From: Candidatus Saccharimonadota bacterium
GTDB taxonomy: Bacteria > Patescibacteriota > Saccharimonadia > Saccharimonadales > JAGQMS01
Direction of reading: 5' to 3'
Assembly: GCA_020428535.1 (NCBI GenBank)
Contig: JAGQMS010000004.1
Location: 1 to 35,095 of the forward strand
DNA: 35,095 nucleotides
Each line of letters starts with the position of its first letter. The first letter of the stretch is position 1. The notes beneath the pieces are model-generated. The model made no database searches, had not been told where the DNA came from, and worked only from the letters and a program-made list of their open reading frames with translations. The position numbers and the translations under genes were made by a program. Shown here one piece after another: positions 23,265-31,448 of this stretch.

Positions 23265-23513
23265 ATGGACTCACTTAAGGACTTACTGCTAGCTAAAGAT
23301 CTTGACCAACCAAGTGATATGAAAGCCATTCAAGCATTTCTTGAAAAGAACTTAGACGCAAAATTTTCAATTTCCGACTACCCTAACCACCTTACAATTT
23401 CAGTAGGCAACGGAAAGTTAGCATATCATTTAAGAACAATGTTGCCCGCCCTGGTTGCATATTCTGCCCCCACAAAAGACATTCGTATTAGAATAGATTC
23501 AAATTTAGATTAG
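23265..23513 (+). CDS. Small DciA/DUF721-like protein
   Basis: The 82-residue protein has the pattern of the KH-like half of DciA (DUF721), the replicative-helicase loader partner used by bacteria without DnaC or DnaI. A helix (MKAIQAFLEKNLDAKF) is followed by HLTISVGNGKLAYHLRTMLP and IRIRIDSN, i.e. strand, polar helix, strand. Without a search this match is tentative. The presence of dnaG, holA and polA nearby makes a replication role reasonable but does not prove it. It is a single gene, divergent from mutM, with a predicted leaderless start. Confidence 0.6.
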   Translation: MDSLKDLLLAKDLDQPSDMKAIQAFLEKNLDAKFSISDYPNHLTISVGNGKLAYHLRTMLPALVAYSAPTKDIRIRIDSNLD

Positions 23514-23522
23514 AAGTATATC

Positions 23523-24080
23523 TTACCCGACGAGATCGCAAATCTGATGGAGTATATTCTTATGCTCCTCAAATAAAATACCCTGCATTCCTACTTCCTT
23601 GGCGGCTACAATATTGCGCGGTGAATTGTCTACCATGACAGAATCACCAGCTGGCGATTTTGTTGCAGCCAGAACGTGCAAAAAAGCTCTGTGATCGGGC
23701 TTAATATAGCCTATTTCGGAGCTTATAAAGATCTCGTCAAACAGACTATCAATGCCGAGTGATTTCATAACATCTGATAGATACGGACCTGAGGCATTAG
23801 ACAGCAACACATGACGATGATCTTTGAGTGATTGAATAGCCATGATGGTTTGCTTGTTGATGTTATGCTTCTTGAACTTACCCTCAACTTCACTAATTTT
23901 TTGGCCCAAGTCTGCCGCAATCCTTGCGCAATATTCATGCCATGAAATCCCGCCTAAATTTAAATCATTATGCAAGGCGTCAATCGTCTCTTGGTCTTCA
24001 GTTTTCTTGATTAGTTGATTAGATAGGCCCCAGTAATAGTCCTGTTCAACGACACCATAATAGTCCCAAACGATAAGCAT
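23523..24080 (-). CDS. HAD superfamily hydrolase-like protein
   Basis: This is a haloacid-dehalogenase-fold protein, probably a small phosphatase. Motif I is VWDYYGVV: the nucleophile Asp is present but the second Asp (DxD) is Tyr, as in some dehalogenase-like subfamilies. Motif II is HVLLSNASG, motif III is the Lys in GYIKPDHRAF, and motif IV is VMVDNSPRNIVAAKEVG. The helical cap lies at about residues 20-85. Start: ATG 24080 (MLIVWDYYG) has TAAACT 6 bases upstream. The ATG at 24086 directly abuts that hexamer and is less likely. The substrate is unknown. Confidence 0.8.
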   Translation of the reverse strand: MLIVWDYYGVVEQDYYWGLSNQLIKKTEDQETIDALHNDLNLGGISWHEYCARIAADLGQKISEVEGKFKKHNINKQTIMAIQSLKDHRHVLLSNASGPYLSDVMKSLGIDSLFDEIFISSEIGYIKPDHRAFLHVLAATKSPAGDSVMVDNSPRNIVAAKEVGMQGILFEEHKNILHQICDLVG

Positions 24081-24127
24081 ATACATAGTTTAACTAAAAA
24101 ACTACGAACATCACATATCTTGCCCAA

Positions 24128-24574
24128 CTATTCTATACTCGCTATCCAGAATTCACCTGATGGAAGCTCAACATGATCATTGGTTTTTTTACCTAAAAGA
24201 GTCTTTGCGACGGGCGATTCACTAGAGATTAGCCTATATCCGTCTGCAGATTCCCTGCCGACCCAAAATCCTCCGACCATTAGCCTTAACTCATTCTTGC
24301 CGTGCAGAATTATCTTTGAACCAACATCAATTTTTTCCTTTTTTTTATGATGTAATTTAGTAGACTCACGCCTAATAGTCCTTAGCTTTACAAGCTCCAT
24401 ATTAATTCTTGTTTGCTTTTCTCTAACTACATCAAAAGGAGCATTGTCGTGCCACGTTTCGCTAGATTGCTCTACTGCAACCGCAAACTCCTCCCCCAAA
24501 GAGAAGAGCTCCCTCTCTAACTCCTGAACGCGAATATTCAAGATCTCGAGATCTTCAAAAAGTATTTTTTTCAT
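24128..24574 (-). CDS. GreA/GreB-like transcription factor with altered tip
   Basis: Gre factors insert a coiled coil into the RNA polymerase secondary channel and trigger cleavage of backtracked RNA. The C-terminal FKBP-like domain is clear: IDVGSKIILHGKNELRLMVG, then YRLISSESPVAKTLLGKKTN. The N-terminal coiled coil is present (about 1-75). At its tip the usual GDLSENAEYDAA reads ETWHDNAPFDVV, so of the two acidic residues (Asp41, Glu44 in E. coli) one becomes Thr and one Asp. It may therefore cut poorly or act differently. Length 148 is close to the usual 158. A weak AAGG lies 7 bases above the ATG. Confidence 0.8.
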   Translation of the reverse strand: MKKILFEDLEILNIRVQELERELFSLGEEFAVAVEQSSETWHDNAPFDVVREKQTRINMELVKLRTIRRESTKLHHKKKEKIDVGSKIILHGKNELRLMVGGFWVGRESADGYRLISSESPVAKTLLGKKTNDHVELPSGEFWIASIE

Positions 24575-24663
24575 TTTAAAACCTTATTTATATATTAAAT
24601 TAATAGAATTTAAGAGATGCTATTTAGATCTCTCGAGTTCCAAAAAAAATTAACGAGATAAAC

Positions 24664-24708
24664 TAAAAAACTTTTTAAACACACCTAAAGATAGAAAGCC
24701 CTGTGTGT
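24664..24708 (-). terminator. Possible weak terminator below the 24763 gene
   Basis: Minus strand: ACACAC (24703-24708) pairs with GTGTGT (24679-24684). TTTAAAAAGTTTTTT follows. The stem is only 6 bp, so efficiency is doubtful. The rest of 24575-24762 is AT-rich with nothing recognisable. Confidence 0.3.
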
Positions 24709-24762
24709 AATCGTGTTTCATCATATAGCATCTAAAATACCACAAGATTGCCAAATTTCAAA

Positions 24763-26235
24763 TTAGAAACCAAATATCAAAATTAGCAAAGCACCAAACA
24801 ACATCCCGCCTACTAAGACTGCCATCAAATAGACATTTGCAACTATAGAGGTTGACTGCGCTGATGAGCTTGCATAGTTAAAGTCAGGTACGCTAGTTGA
24901 TAGGTTTGGCAGAGGTTGCATGTAAGGTGGGAGACTCTGAATTGAAGGCAATTTGTCATCCTTAATGGAAACATCTGGAAGCGTGTCTGGGTTATTTCTT
25001 TTGCTTAATGATTCTTTGGAGCTATGTTTTATAGCTTCTCTGGCGGATTTATCTAACTTCTCATATTTTTTAAATAAATCAGGATGCTGAATCTTTAGAA
25101 TATCTATTTGCCATTTTTTTAATTCTGGAATTTTGCCGGATTTCAGATCCTTCTCTAGTTGCAATATCCACTTAGGTATAACGCTCGCTGGTGAATCATG
25201 TATCTCTGGGCTTGGCTTCAGACTCGCTGTTTCTACTGCAGTGGTTTGAGGTACGGCAACGAGATTATCAGACTTAGATGAATTTGAATATTCCTTGGTC
25301 TGAGACAATCTAGCCCGTAGTGAATCTATCTCCTGTTTCATGCCTTTTGTTTCACTGTCTAGAATCTGCTTGGTTCTTTCCATGTTCTTTTTTATCTTTG
25401 GCAGCCTACTTCGACCTACAAATAATCCACCTAAAAAGGCCGCACTTCTTTTTGACACTTCGGTTTTTACATTTTTTCTTTGTCCATAATTCTCATAAGT
25501 CTGAGGTGGCCTATTTAATCTTGTTTGTCGGCTAAAGCCAGAGTAGTCTGAACTACCGCTGTCTGTATCAACTTGTGGCATCGGCAAATTCTCACCTTCT
25601 GCGCCCACACCGTTTTCGGCATCATCCCATGCATCGTGAACTCGATCGCTTAGTTCCGTTGCTGCTACACCAATATCATAGATTGGGCCAGTTTCGTCGT
25701 TCTGAGGCAGATCAACTAGGTCCCCTGAATGTATCTCTTCAAGGGCTTGCCTGGCTGATTCTAGAGCAGATACTTGCTCAGATACTTCTTCTGCCTCTAC
25801 GACCGACTCCTCAGTGGCTTCGATAGCCTTCTGTGCATCTTCGGCATCATGAATAAATTTAAGCGTCGCTCCTTCGCCCTCTTGCAGATCAGCTACATAT
25901 TCGCTCCCAGAAGATACAGTCATTTCAGGATCTTCTTTGGGTTTTTGGAGACTTTTTTCTGCAGCTTCCTTAATTTCACTCAGATCTTTCTTTGCATCTT
26001 TAATATCGTCTTTGGCTTCATCTGACTTCTTCTCAAGTTTTTGCTGTTTGGCCTTTAGCTCCTTGGCTTCTTTGTCTTTCTTTTTCTGGGTATCAGCTTC
26101 TTTTTTCGCCAACTTATCGGCAATTTCTTTTTCTTCTCTGAGTTTGCGACGCTTTTCTGCTTCAGCTAGATAATCAAAAGGCTCCTCTGCAGGAGTTTCA
26201 TCATAATTGTTTAAGCCGTAGCCTTCGCCGTACAT
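24763..26235 (-). CDS. Long charged coiled-coil protein with C-terminal membrane anchor, unknown
   Basis: The 490-residue protein begins with a Lys/Glu/Ala-rich predicted coiled coil (about 25-95). An acidic, mostly helical stretch, a Pro/Arg/Asn-rich linker, a second coiled coil (about 270-310) and a compact helical segment (WILQLEKDLKSGKIPELKKW, IQHPDLFKKYEKLDKSAREA) follow. A Pro-rich stretch and one C-terminal membrane helix (VYLMAVLVGGMLFGALLILI) end the chain. This is a tail-anchored layout with the bulk in the cytosol. The motif PPYMQPLPN near the end recalls the PPYMQPQGD tail of the DHH-like protein. Function is unknown. It follows the 26247 gene by 11 bases. Confidence 0.7.
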   Translation of the reverse strand: MYGEGYGLNNYDETPAEEPFDYLAEAEKRRKLREEKEIADKLAKKEADTQKKKDKEAKELKAKQQKLEKKSDEAKDDIKDAKKDLSEIKEAAEKSLQKPKEDPEMTVSSGSEYVADLQEGEGATLKFIHDAEDAQKAIEATEESVVEAEEVSEQVSALESARQALEEIHSGDLVDLPQNDETGPIYDIGVAATELSDRVHDAWDDAENGVGAEGENLPMPQVDTDSGSSDYSGFSRQTRLNRPPQTYENYGQRKNVKTEVSKRSAAFLGGLFVGRSRLPKIKKNMERTKQILDSETKGMKQEIDSLRARLSQTKEYSNSSKSDNLVAVPQTTAVETASLKPSPEIHDSPASVIPKWILQLEKDLKSGKIPELKKWQIDILKIQHPDLFKKYEKLDKSAREAIKHSSKESLSKRNNPDTLPDVSIKDDKLPSIQSLPPYMQPLPNLSTSVPDFNYASSSAQSTSIVANVYLMAVLVGGMLFGALLILIFGF

Positions 26236-26246
26236 ACCAATAGACC

Positions 26247-26840
26247 TTAAAGTGGCGCTAGGTTATACGTGCCATCAGAAGTCTTCGACAGGTTTGTATA
26301 GTCAGGAAATTGGTCTCTGAATAGTTGAGAAACACCATCTACATTGCCACCAAATGTGCCCGAACTAAGAGAACAAGTTGTAGTCCAGGTATCAACCTTT
26401 TTTTCATTGCCTAATTGGAGTTCATATAGAAAATGGTTGCCAGTTACGCATACCGACATAGGATTTCCCTCAACACCGTCCCTTTTTGCGCTAAACTGTG
26501 CGGCTGAAAGTGCGCCTAAGAACGCCTTGTATGCCGAAGTAGTATTCCCAAGAGTAGTAGACTTTTCTACCGCCTTATCATAGCCATGAAGGACCTCTAA
26601 GGTTCTGCTGTTTTTGCTAACCGTTAAGCGCGTTTCACGGTAATTCTCATTGGCTACAATCGGACTAGTTACCGTATATCTAGCAACGCTATCAATTGAT
26701 GAATCATCGAGTAAATTTATAGTTTGGGAGATATTTATTTTGGAGTTACCAGAGTTGACAGTTTTTACTAGGCCAATAACAACCAATACCACCACAACAA
26801 TGGCAGCTATGAAAGCCAAAAAACCAAAGAAGAATCTCAC
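26247..26840 (-). CDS. Single-TM anchored exported protein, unknown
   Basis: The 197-residue protein has an N-terminal membrane helix (FFFGFLAFIAAIVVVVLVVI) and an exported domain with two cysteines (PMSVCVTGNH, WTTTCSLSSG), probably disulfide-linked. No family is recognised. The start is GTG with AAGGAG 10 bases upstream. It is the first gene of a two-gene operon with the coiled-coil tail-anchored protein, so the two may form one membrane-spanning assembly (inference). Confidence 0.65.
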   Translation of the reverse strand: MRFFFGFLAFIAAIVVVVLVVIGLVKTVNSGNSKINISQTINLLDDSSIDSVARYTVTSPIVANENYRETRLTVSKNSRTLEVLHGYDKAVEKSTTLGNTTSAYKAFLGALSAAQFSAKRDGVEGNPMSVCVTGNHFLYELQLGNEKKVDTWTTTCSLSSGTFGGNVDGVSQLFRDQFPDYTNLSKTSDGTYNLAPL

Positions 26841-26932
26841 CTCTTGTTAACTCCTTAATTATTAACCTTATGATTATACCATACTTAAGAAGTTAACGCA
26901 AGCCCTTCTGATCTGTTAGGCGACCATAAGGG

Positions 26933-29572
26933 CTATAATTCTCCCCACTTCTGACCGATGTGAATGTCAACTTTCAGTTTTATGGGCAAATCAGGCGCAA
27001 TCTTTTCCATAATTTCGCACATCATATCACCAACAACTTGAGCATCCGCAGTTTGACACTCGACCAAAATTGAGTCATGCACCTGCAATACTTGCCTTGG
27101 CTTATTTTCAGTAGGCCACTTCTTTAGCTCGATCTCAAGTTCAATCATAGCCATCTTCATCAGATCTGCTTCAGTACCCTGAATCGGCATATTTATCGCC
27201 TGTCTGAACGCCGCTTCCCTAACAGCATAGTTCGAAGATTTAACATCTGGAGTAAGTCTTCTCCGACCATAGAAAGTTTCTACATAGCCATCGGAGATTG
27301 CTTGATGCTTGGTTCTTTCAATATAGTTGAGAAGTGGTGCGCGTTGGGCAAAATATCGATCGATAAAATCTTTTGCTTCACCAAAGCTCATGCCCGTACC
27401 GGCTGCTAAACCATGTGGAGTTTGACCATACAATATCCCAAAATTCACAGCTTTAGCTGCGTACCGCATCTCTTTGGTGACATCTTCAAGTGCTACACCA
27501 AACACTTGGCTCGCGGTCAAAATATGAATATCAATGTCGCTATTAAACGCTTCTATCATATCCGTGTCATCTGCAAGTACGGCGGCAAGACGAAGTTCAA
27601 ATTGGGAGTAATCGGCACTAACTAAAGTTGAACCAGCATCCGCAATAAATCCATCTCGAATTAATCGCCCCATCTCCGTTCTGACAGGGATATTCTGCAA
27701 ATTTGGGTCTACAGAGCTAAGCCTACCAGTCTGAGCCGTCGTCATATTGAATGTAGTATGCAAACGACCGTCGGGTTCAACGAGAAGTGGCAATGGGTCT
27801 ACATAGGTACTTTTTAATTTTGTAAGCTCTCGATATGAGCGTATACAGTCGATAATCGGATGGGCTTCGGCAAGTTTATCAAGTACATCGACAGCTGTTG
27901 AATAAGCACCATTCTTGCCTTTCTTTCCGAATGTCGGTAAGCCTAACTTTTCGAATAATACTCCCGCGAGTTGTTGCGGGCTTGAGATGTTAAATTCTTC
28001 ATCTGCATAACCATATATTGTCTGCTCTAGATCAGAAATTTGCCCTTCTAGCTTTTGAGACATTTTTTTGAAATGATCCAAATCTAGAAGCATCCCAAAC
28101 TCTTCCATACTTGCTAAGACCGGTATTGATGGGATTTCAACGTCACGATAGAGTTTGTATAGTTTGGCACTCTCTTGCTGGTTTAGCTCACGTTCAAAAA
28201 TCTTGTACAGCCTTAATAGAACTGAAGCTTCGTATAATGCCATTTTTTGTGGCTCTACGATTTCAGCTTCTAACTCTAGGTCTAGATAAGATCTAGCTAG
28301 ACCGATAATTGACTGATCGCGAACTAGAGAATTAACCATGAAGGAGGCTATTTGAATATCAAATACTTTGTTGAAATCTAGGTCGATTTTTGCTTTCCAT
28401 AGATGTTTGACAAGCGCTTTGGAGTCATACGCGATAACTATTTCGCCTTTTAAAATCTCAGAAATTTTAGATGCTTTCTTGGTAAGTTCTCCCACCGAAA
28501 CAACTGATGCTTTTAGTCCGTCGGAGATTATGATCTCGACAAGTTCTTTTTTGGCTTTATCGGCATATCGAGCATGCAACACTAATTTATCATTCTCGGA
28601 TTTGAGTGTATCCACGACTTCAACACTTTCAATGCCTTGTGATTTTGTTTGTTCCTTTTCGGGTGAATTCATGGCCGGTAATTTACTACTTGTCTTCATA
28701 ACATCAGGTAGTTGACGCACCAAACTTCGAAATTCTAGTTTTCTAAGCACATCTTCGACTGCATGGGGGTCAAGATTGGCCATATCCATATGTTTCAAAT
28801 CTAGCGGGACAGGCGCATCTCGCTTTAGCACCACCAACTCTTTAGACATATAAGCGAGCTCTTTACCTTGCTCAAGTTTCTTGGCCATTGCTCCTGTTAT
28901 TTGCCATAAATTCTCGTAAATTCCGTCGAGACTCCCGTACCTATTGAGTAAATCAACTGCACCCTTCTCCCCTATTCCTGGAACACCAGGAATATTGTCG
29001 GAACTATCTCCTTTTAGGGATTTTAGGTCAACAAATTGCTCCACCTTTAGCCCGTATTTTTGCTCAAACTCTTGCGGATAATAATGCTCAATGTTGCTTA
29101 GCCCACTCTTGAGCACATAATAGCTCGTTTTTGGGCTTAGGCACTGCAACATATCTAAATCACTACTTATTAAAATAGTCTCTACACCCTCTTTTTCTGC
29201 CTTGCTGGCAAGAGTAGCCATGATGTCGTCAGCCTCGTAATCATCGACTTCATAAAGTGGCCAGTTAAATGCCCTCAGGAGTTCGTGGAGAATTGGAATT
29301 TGAATATAAAAATCTGGTGGTGGTGGTTTACGGCCAGCTTTATATTCTGGGTAAATCTCTAGCCTTCTTCTAATGTTTGTTTTTGGCTTATCCCATGCAA
29401 CGCAAACGTAGTCAGGCTTAAGCCTCTTGATAACCTCAAGAGCCATAACTGCAAAGCCGTATACCCCACCTGTTGGCGTACCTTCACTAGTAGAAAGACC
29501 GGGCATGGCAAAATAACCTCTGTAAAAAACGGATTTTCCGTCGATTATAACTAAGCGCTTAGTCTCGGACAT
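26933..29572 (-). CDS. polA: DNA polymerase I, family A, without proofreading
   Basis: PolA fills gaps and removes Okazaki primers. The 5'-3' nuclease domain spans about 1-290 (MSETKRLVIIDGKSVFYRGY; DDYEADDIMATLA). The 3'-5' exonuclease domain is present in outline but its DxE and YxxxD residues are missing, as in Taq. The polymerase motifs are intact in order: TAQTGRLSSVDPNLQNIPVR, motif A ADYSQFELR (catalytic Asp654), O-helix RYAAKAVNFGILYG (Phe711) and motif C QVHDSILVEC (Asp833). Two unusual residues stand out: Phe658 replaces the motif A Ile, and Ser834 replaces the Glu of HDE. Length 879 is normal. A 32-codon upstream ORF overlaps its start. Confidence 0.97.
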   Translation of the reverse strand: MSETKRLVIIDGKSVFYRGYFAMPGLSTSEGTPTGGVYGFAVMALEVIKRLKPDYVCVAWDKPKTNIRRRLEIYPEYKAGRKPPPPDFYIQIPILHELLRAFNWPLYEVDDYEADDIMATLASKAEKEGVETILISSDLDMLQCLSPKTSYYVLKSGLSNIEHYYPQEFEQKYGLKVEQFVDLKSLKGDSSDNIPGVPGIGEKGAVDLLNRYGSLDGIYENLWQITGAMAKKLEQGKELAYMSKELVVLKRDAPVPLDLKHMDMANLDPHAVEDVLRKLEFRSLVRQLPDVMKTSSKLPAMNSPEKEQTKSQGIESVEVVDTLKSENDKLVLHARYADKAKKELVEIIISDGLKASVVSVGELTKKASKISEILKGEIVIAYDSKALVKHLWKAKIDLDFNKVFDIQIASFMVNSLVRDQSIIGLARSYLDLELEAEIVEPQKMALYEASVLLRLYKIFERELNQQESAKLYKLYRDVEIPSIPVLASMEEFGMLLDLDHFKKMSQKLEGQISDLEQTIYGYADEEFNISSPQQLAGVLFEKLGLPTFGKKGKNGAYSTAVDVLDKLAEAHPIIDCIRSYRELTKLKSTYVDPLPLLVEPDGRLHTTFNMTTAQTGRLSSVDPNLQNIPVRTEMGRLIRDGFIADAGSTLVSADYSQFELRLAAVLADDTDMIEAFNSDIDIHILTASQVFGVALEDVTKEMRYAAKAVNFGILYGQTPHGLAAGTGMSFGEAKDFIDRYFAQRAPLLNYIERTKHQAISDGYVETFYGRRRLTPDVKSSNYAVREAAFRQAINMPIQGTEADLMKMAMIELEIELKKWPTENKPRQVLQVHDSILVECQTADAQVVGDMMCEIMEKIAPDLPIKLKVDIHIGQKWGEL

Positions 29573-29657
29573 TAGCGACTTCTTTCTGCGGGATGAGCAC
29601 TAAAAACTTCTGCAATGTGACTATCTTTGCCTCAGCAATTTTCGCTACTTCGGTCAT
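29559..29657 (-). CDS. Small upstream ORF overlapping the polA start
   Basis: The 32-codon ORF opens MTEVAKIAEAKIVTLQKFLV and its TAA lies 14 bases inside polA in another frame. Its ATG is 6 bases downstream of a -10-like TATTAG that has TTGAAT 17 bp further up. It is therefore in the leaderless position, while polA itself has no clear Shine-Dalgarno sequence. PolA may be translated by coupling to it. The peptide is helical and amphipathic. Whether it is stable is unknown. Confidence 0.45.
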   Translation of the reverse strand: MTEVAKIAEAKIVTLQKFLVLIPQKEVANVRD

Positions 29658-29663
29658 TGTATA

Positions 29664-29692
29664 CTAATATTATACTCTTTAACGAAATTCAA
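29664..29692 (-). promoter_or_regulatory. Promoter of the polA transcript
   Basis: Minus strand: -35 TTGAAT (29687-29692), 17 bp, -10 TATTAG (29664-29669). An overlapping TATAAT (29669-29674) is an alternative -10. Both predict transcripts starting at or just before the small ORF. Confidence 0.5.
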
Positions 29693-29709
29693 CGATAGGT
29701 GATAATAAG

Positions 29710-31383
29710 TTGGTGGGTGAAAAACACGAAAGACATAAAGGTGCTATAGTCGTAACGGCAATAATCCTAGCCGTGACATTTTCCGTAATTCTTTTCCAGC
29801 AAATATTTAAAACCGATTCCCTACTGCCATTTGGCATAGTTAATGGGAAATTTACGAAAATAAATTCCGAGGGTACTATTACTCAAACATATGGTGAGCT
29901 TGAGAATAAAACATTCAAAATCAAAGCCGGGAGTGAAGAATATGTTTACACTGTCGGGGATTTGGGTGTTAGCCTAAACCAACAAGCGACTTTAGAAAAT
30001 TACAAAGTTAAAAACAGGCTTACTAGGCTCATTCCATTCAGCATTTTTGCTCAAATACTTCATAACTACCCGCCAATTTACAATTACAATAAAGATAAAC
30101 TAAGCATCACTGTTGCAGCGATTATCGATGGCTTAAATGTTGACCCTTTGAGTGCTTCAATCAGCGCTGATTCCAGTGGCGTAAAAGTAATCTCTTCGCA
30201 AAATGGCGTCAGATACAATGCTTCTAGGGCCATAGAGGATATCATCCAGTCAATCTCAAATCACAAATACTCCCTAAAGCTTGAGCCTGAATTAATCGAG
30301 CCAGACGTCACAACCGCAGAAATGAAAACTGCTGTTGACGCCTATGTTAAACAAATACCAGATGATTTTCAGCTGAAATATGGAGACAAAACAGTACCTT
30401 TAGACGAAAATACTATACGTTCTTGGATCATATCCTATAAGGAAAATGGCCAGCCAAAGTTTAATCTCAGTACAGTTCTGGTTCAAAGTTACGCTGATTC
30501 TGTTCAGGGCTCTTTTACATCTGAGTCCCTACCTACACCTACAATTATATCCTTCAAAGACGGAGTGGAGACGGGAAGATTGTACGGTTTTGATGGATAC
30601 AGAATTGATGGCGCACAGCTCACTAACGACATAGAAACTGCCCTTATGACAAAAACTCACTATGCAACAGTTAGTATAAAATATGCCCCATCAGAGGTTA
30701 AATACGCCTATTCGTTTAGCCATAGCCAGGCAGGGCTTCAACTTCTTCTCGATCAAATTACTGCAGGAAAAGAAATATCAATTAAATATATAGACTTGAG
30801 TGATCGTGGTTGGATTGCTGCCTCACGCGAACATACCCGCAGTCGAATGGCAAGTACATATAAAATGTTTGTACTATACTCTGTCTTAAAACGTATCGAC
30901 GAAGGCTCAATGCATTTTACCGATGAGGTTTTAGGTACAAATGTTGATGCCTGCCTCCAAACAATCATAATTGACTCAAATAATGAATGCGCCATAGCAC
31001 TATCCGACCGAATCGGCTGGATAAAAATTCAGGATGAGGGCAAAGCTCTCGGTGCAACAGAGTTAGACTGGCGGGAAGAGCTTTATGGCACCGTCAGTGA
31101 TGCGGCGGTAATCCCCTTAAAACTCGCTAAAGGTGAAATACTTTCCGAAAGTAGTCGAAATTACATGCTGGATTTGATGAAACGACAACGATTCCGTGAT
31201 GGTATACCAGCAGGAACCGAATCCGTCGTTGCCGACAAAGTTGGCTTCATTGATGGCTGGCTAAACGACGCGGCAATCGTCTACTCACCAGCTAAGCCAT
31301 ACATTTTAGCAATATACACATATGACGAATCATGGGCAAATATAGCCGAAATCACCCGGCAGATAGAGAACGTAGTTTTATAA
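29710..31383 (+). CDS. Membrane-anchored serine beta-lactamase/PBP-like protein
   Basis: An N-terminal membrane helix (about 12-30) places the rest outside the cell. Residues of about 50-330 resemble the repeated peptidoglycan-binding domains (PG_binding_4 type) of VanW/YkuD-associated proteins. The C-terminal third is a class A beta-lactamase-like serine hydrolase: Ser382-x-x-Lys385 (ASTYK), Ser423-Asn424-Asn425 (second motif) and Lys510-Val511-Gly512 (KTG-like). The omega-loop Glu of true beta-lactamases is not evident, so a peptidoglycan peptidase or transpeptidase role is more likely than antibiotic resistance. The start is TTG with AGGTGA upstream. It is divergent from polA and followed by an NlpC/P60-like gene. 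Confidence 0.8.
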   Translation: MVGEKHERHKGAIVVTAIILAVTFSVILFQQIFKTDSLLPFGIVNGKFTKINSEGTITQTYGELENKTFKIKAGSEEYVYTVGDLGVSLNQQATLENYKVKNRLTRLIPFSIFAQILHNYPPIYNYNKDKLSITVAAIIDGLNVDPLSASISADSSGVKVISSQNGVRYNASRAIEDIIQSISNHKYSLKLEPELIEPDVTTAEMKTAVDAYVKQIPDDFQLKYGDKTVPLDENTIRSWIISYKENGQPKFNLSTVLVQSYADSVQGSFTSESLPTPTIISFKDGVETGRLYGFDGYRIDGAQLTNDIETALMTKTHYATVSIKYAPSEVKYAYSFSHSQAGLQLLLDQITAGKEISIKYIDLSDRGWIAASREHTRSRMASTYKMFVLYSVLKRIDEGSMHFTDEVLGTNVDACLQTIIIDSNNECAIALSDRIGWIKIQDEGKALGATELDWREELYGTVSDAAVIPLKLAKGEILSESSRNYMLDLMKRQRFRDGIPAGTESVVADKVGFIDGWLNDAAIVYSPAKPYILAIYTYDESWANIAEITRQIENVVL

Positions 31384-31448
31384 AAGTTCAAAGTACCCGG
31401 AAATTTACTAGATGCATTAAAATAATTTAATAAGGTATCCTTAATAAT

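Noticed and set aside
29710-31383. Antibiotic-resistance beta-lactamase
   Set aside because: The deacylating omega-loop Glu is not evident and the protein is membrane-anchored with peptidoglycan-binding-type domains, so a wall enzyme is more likely.
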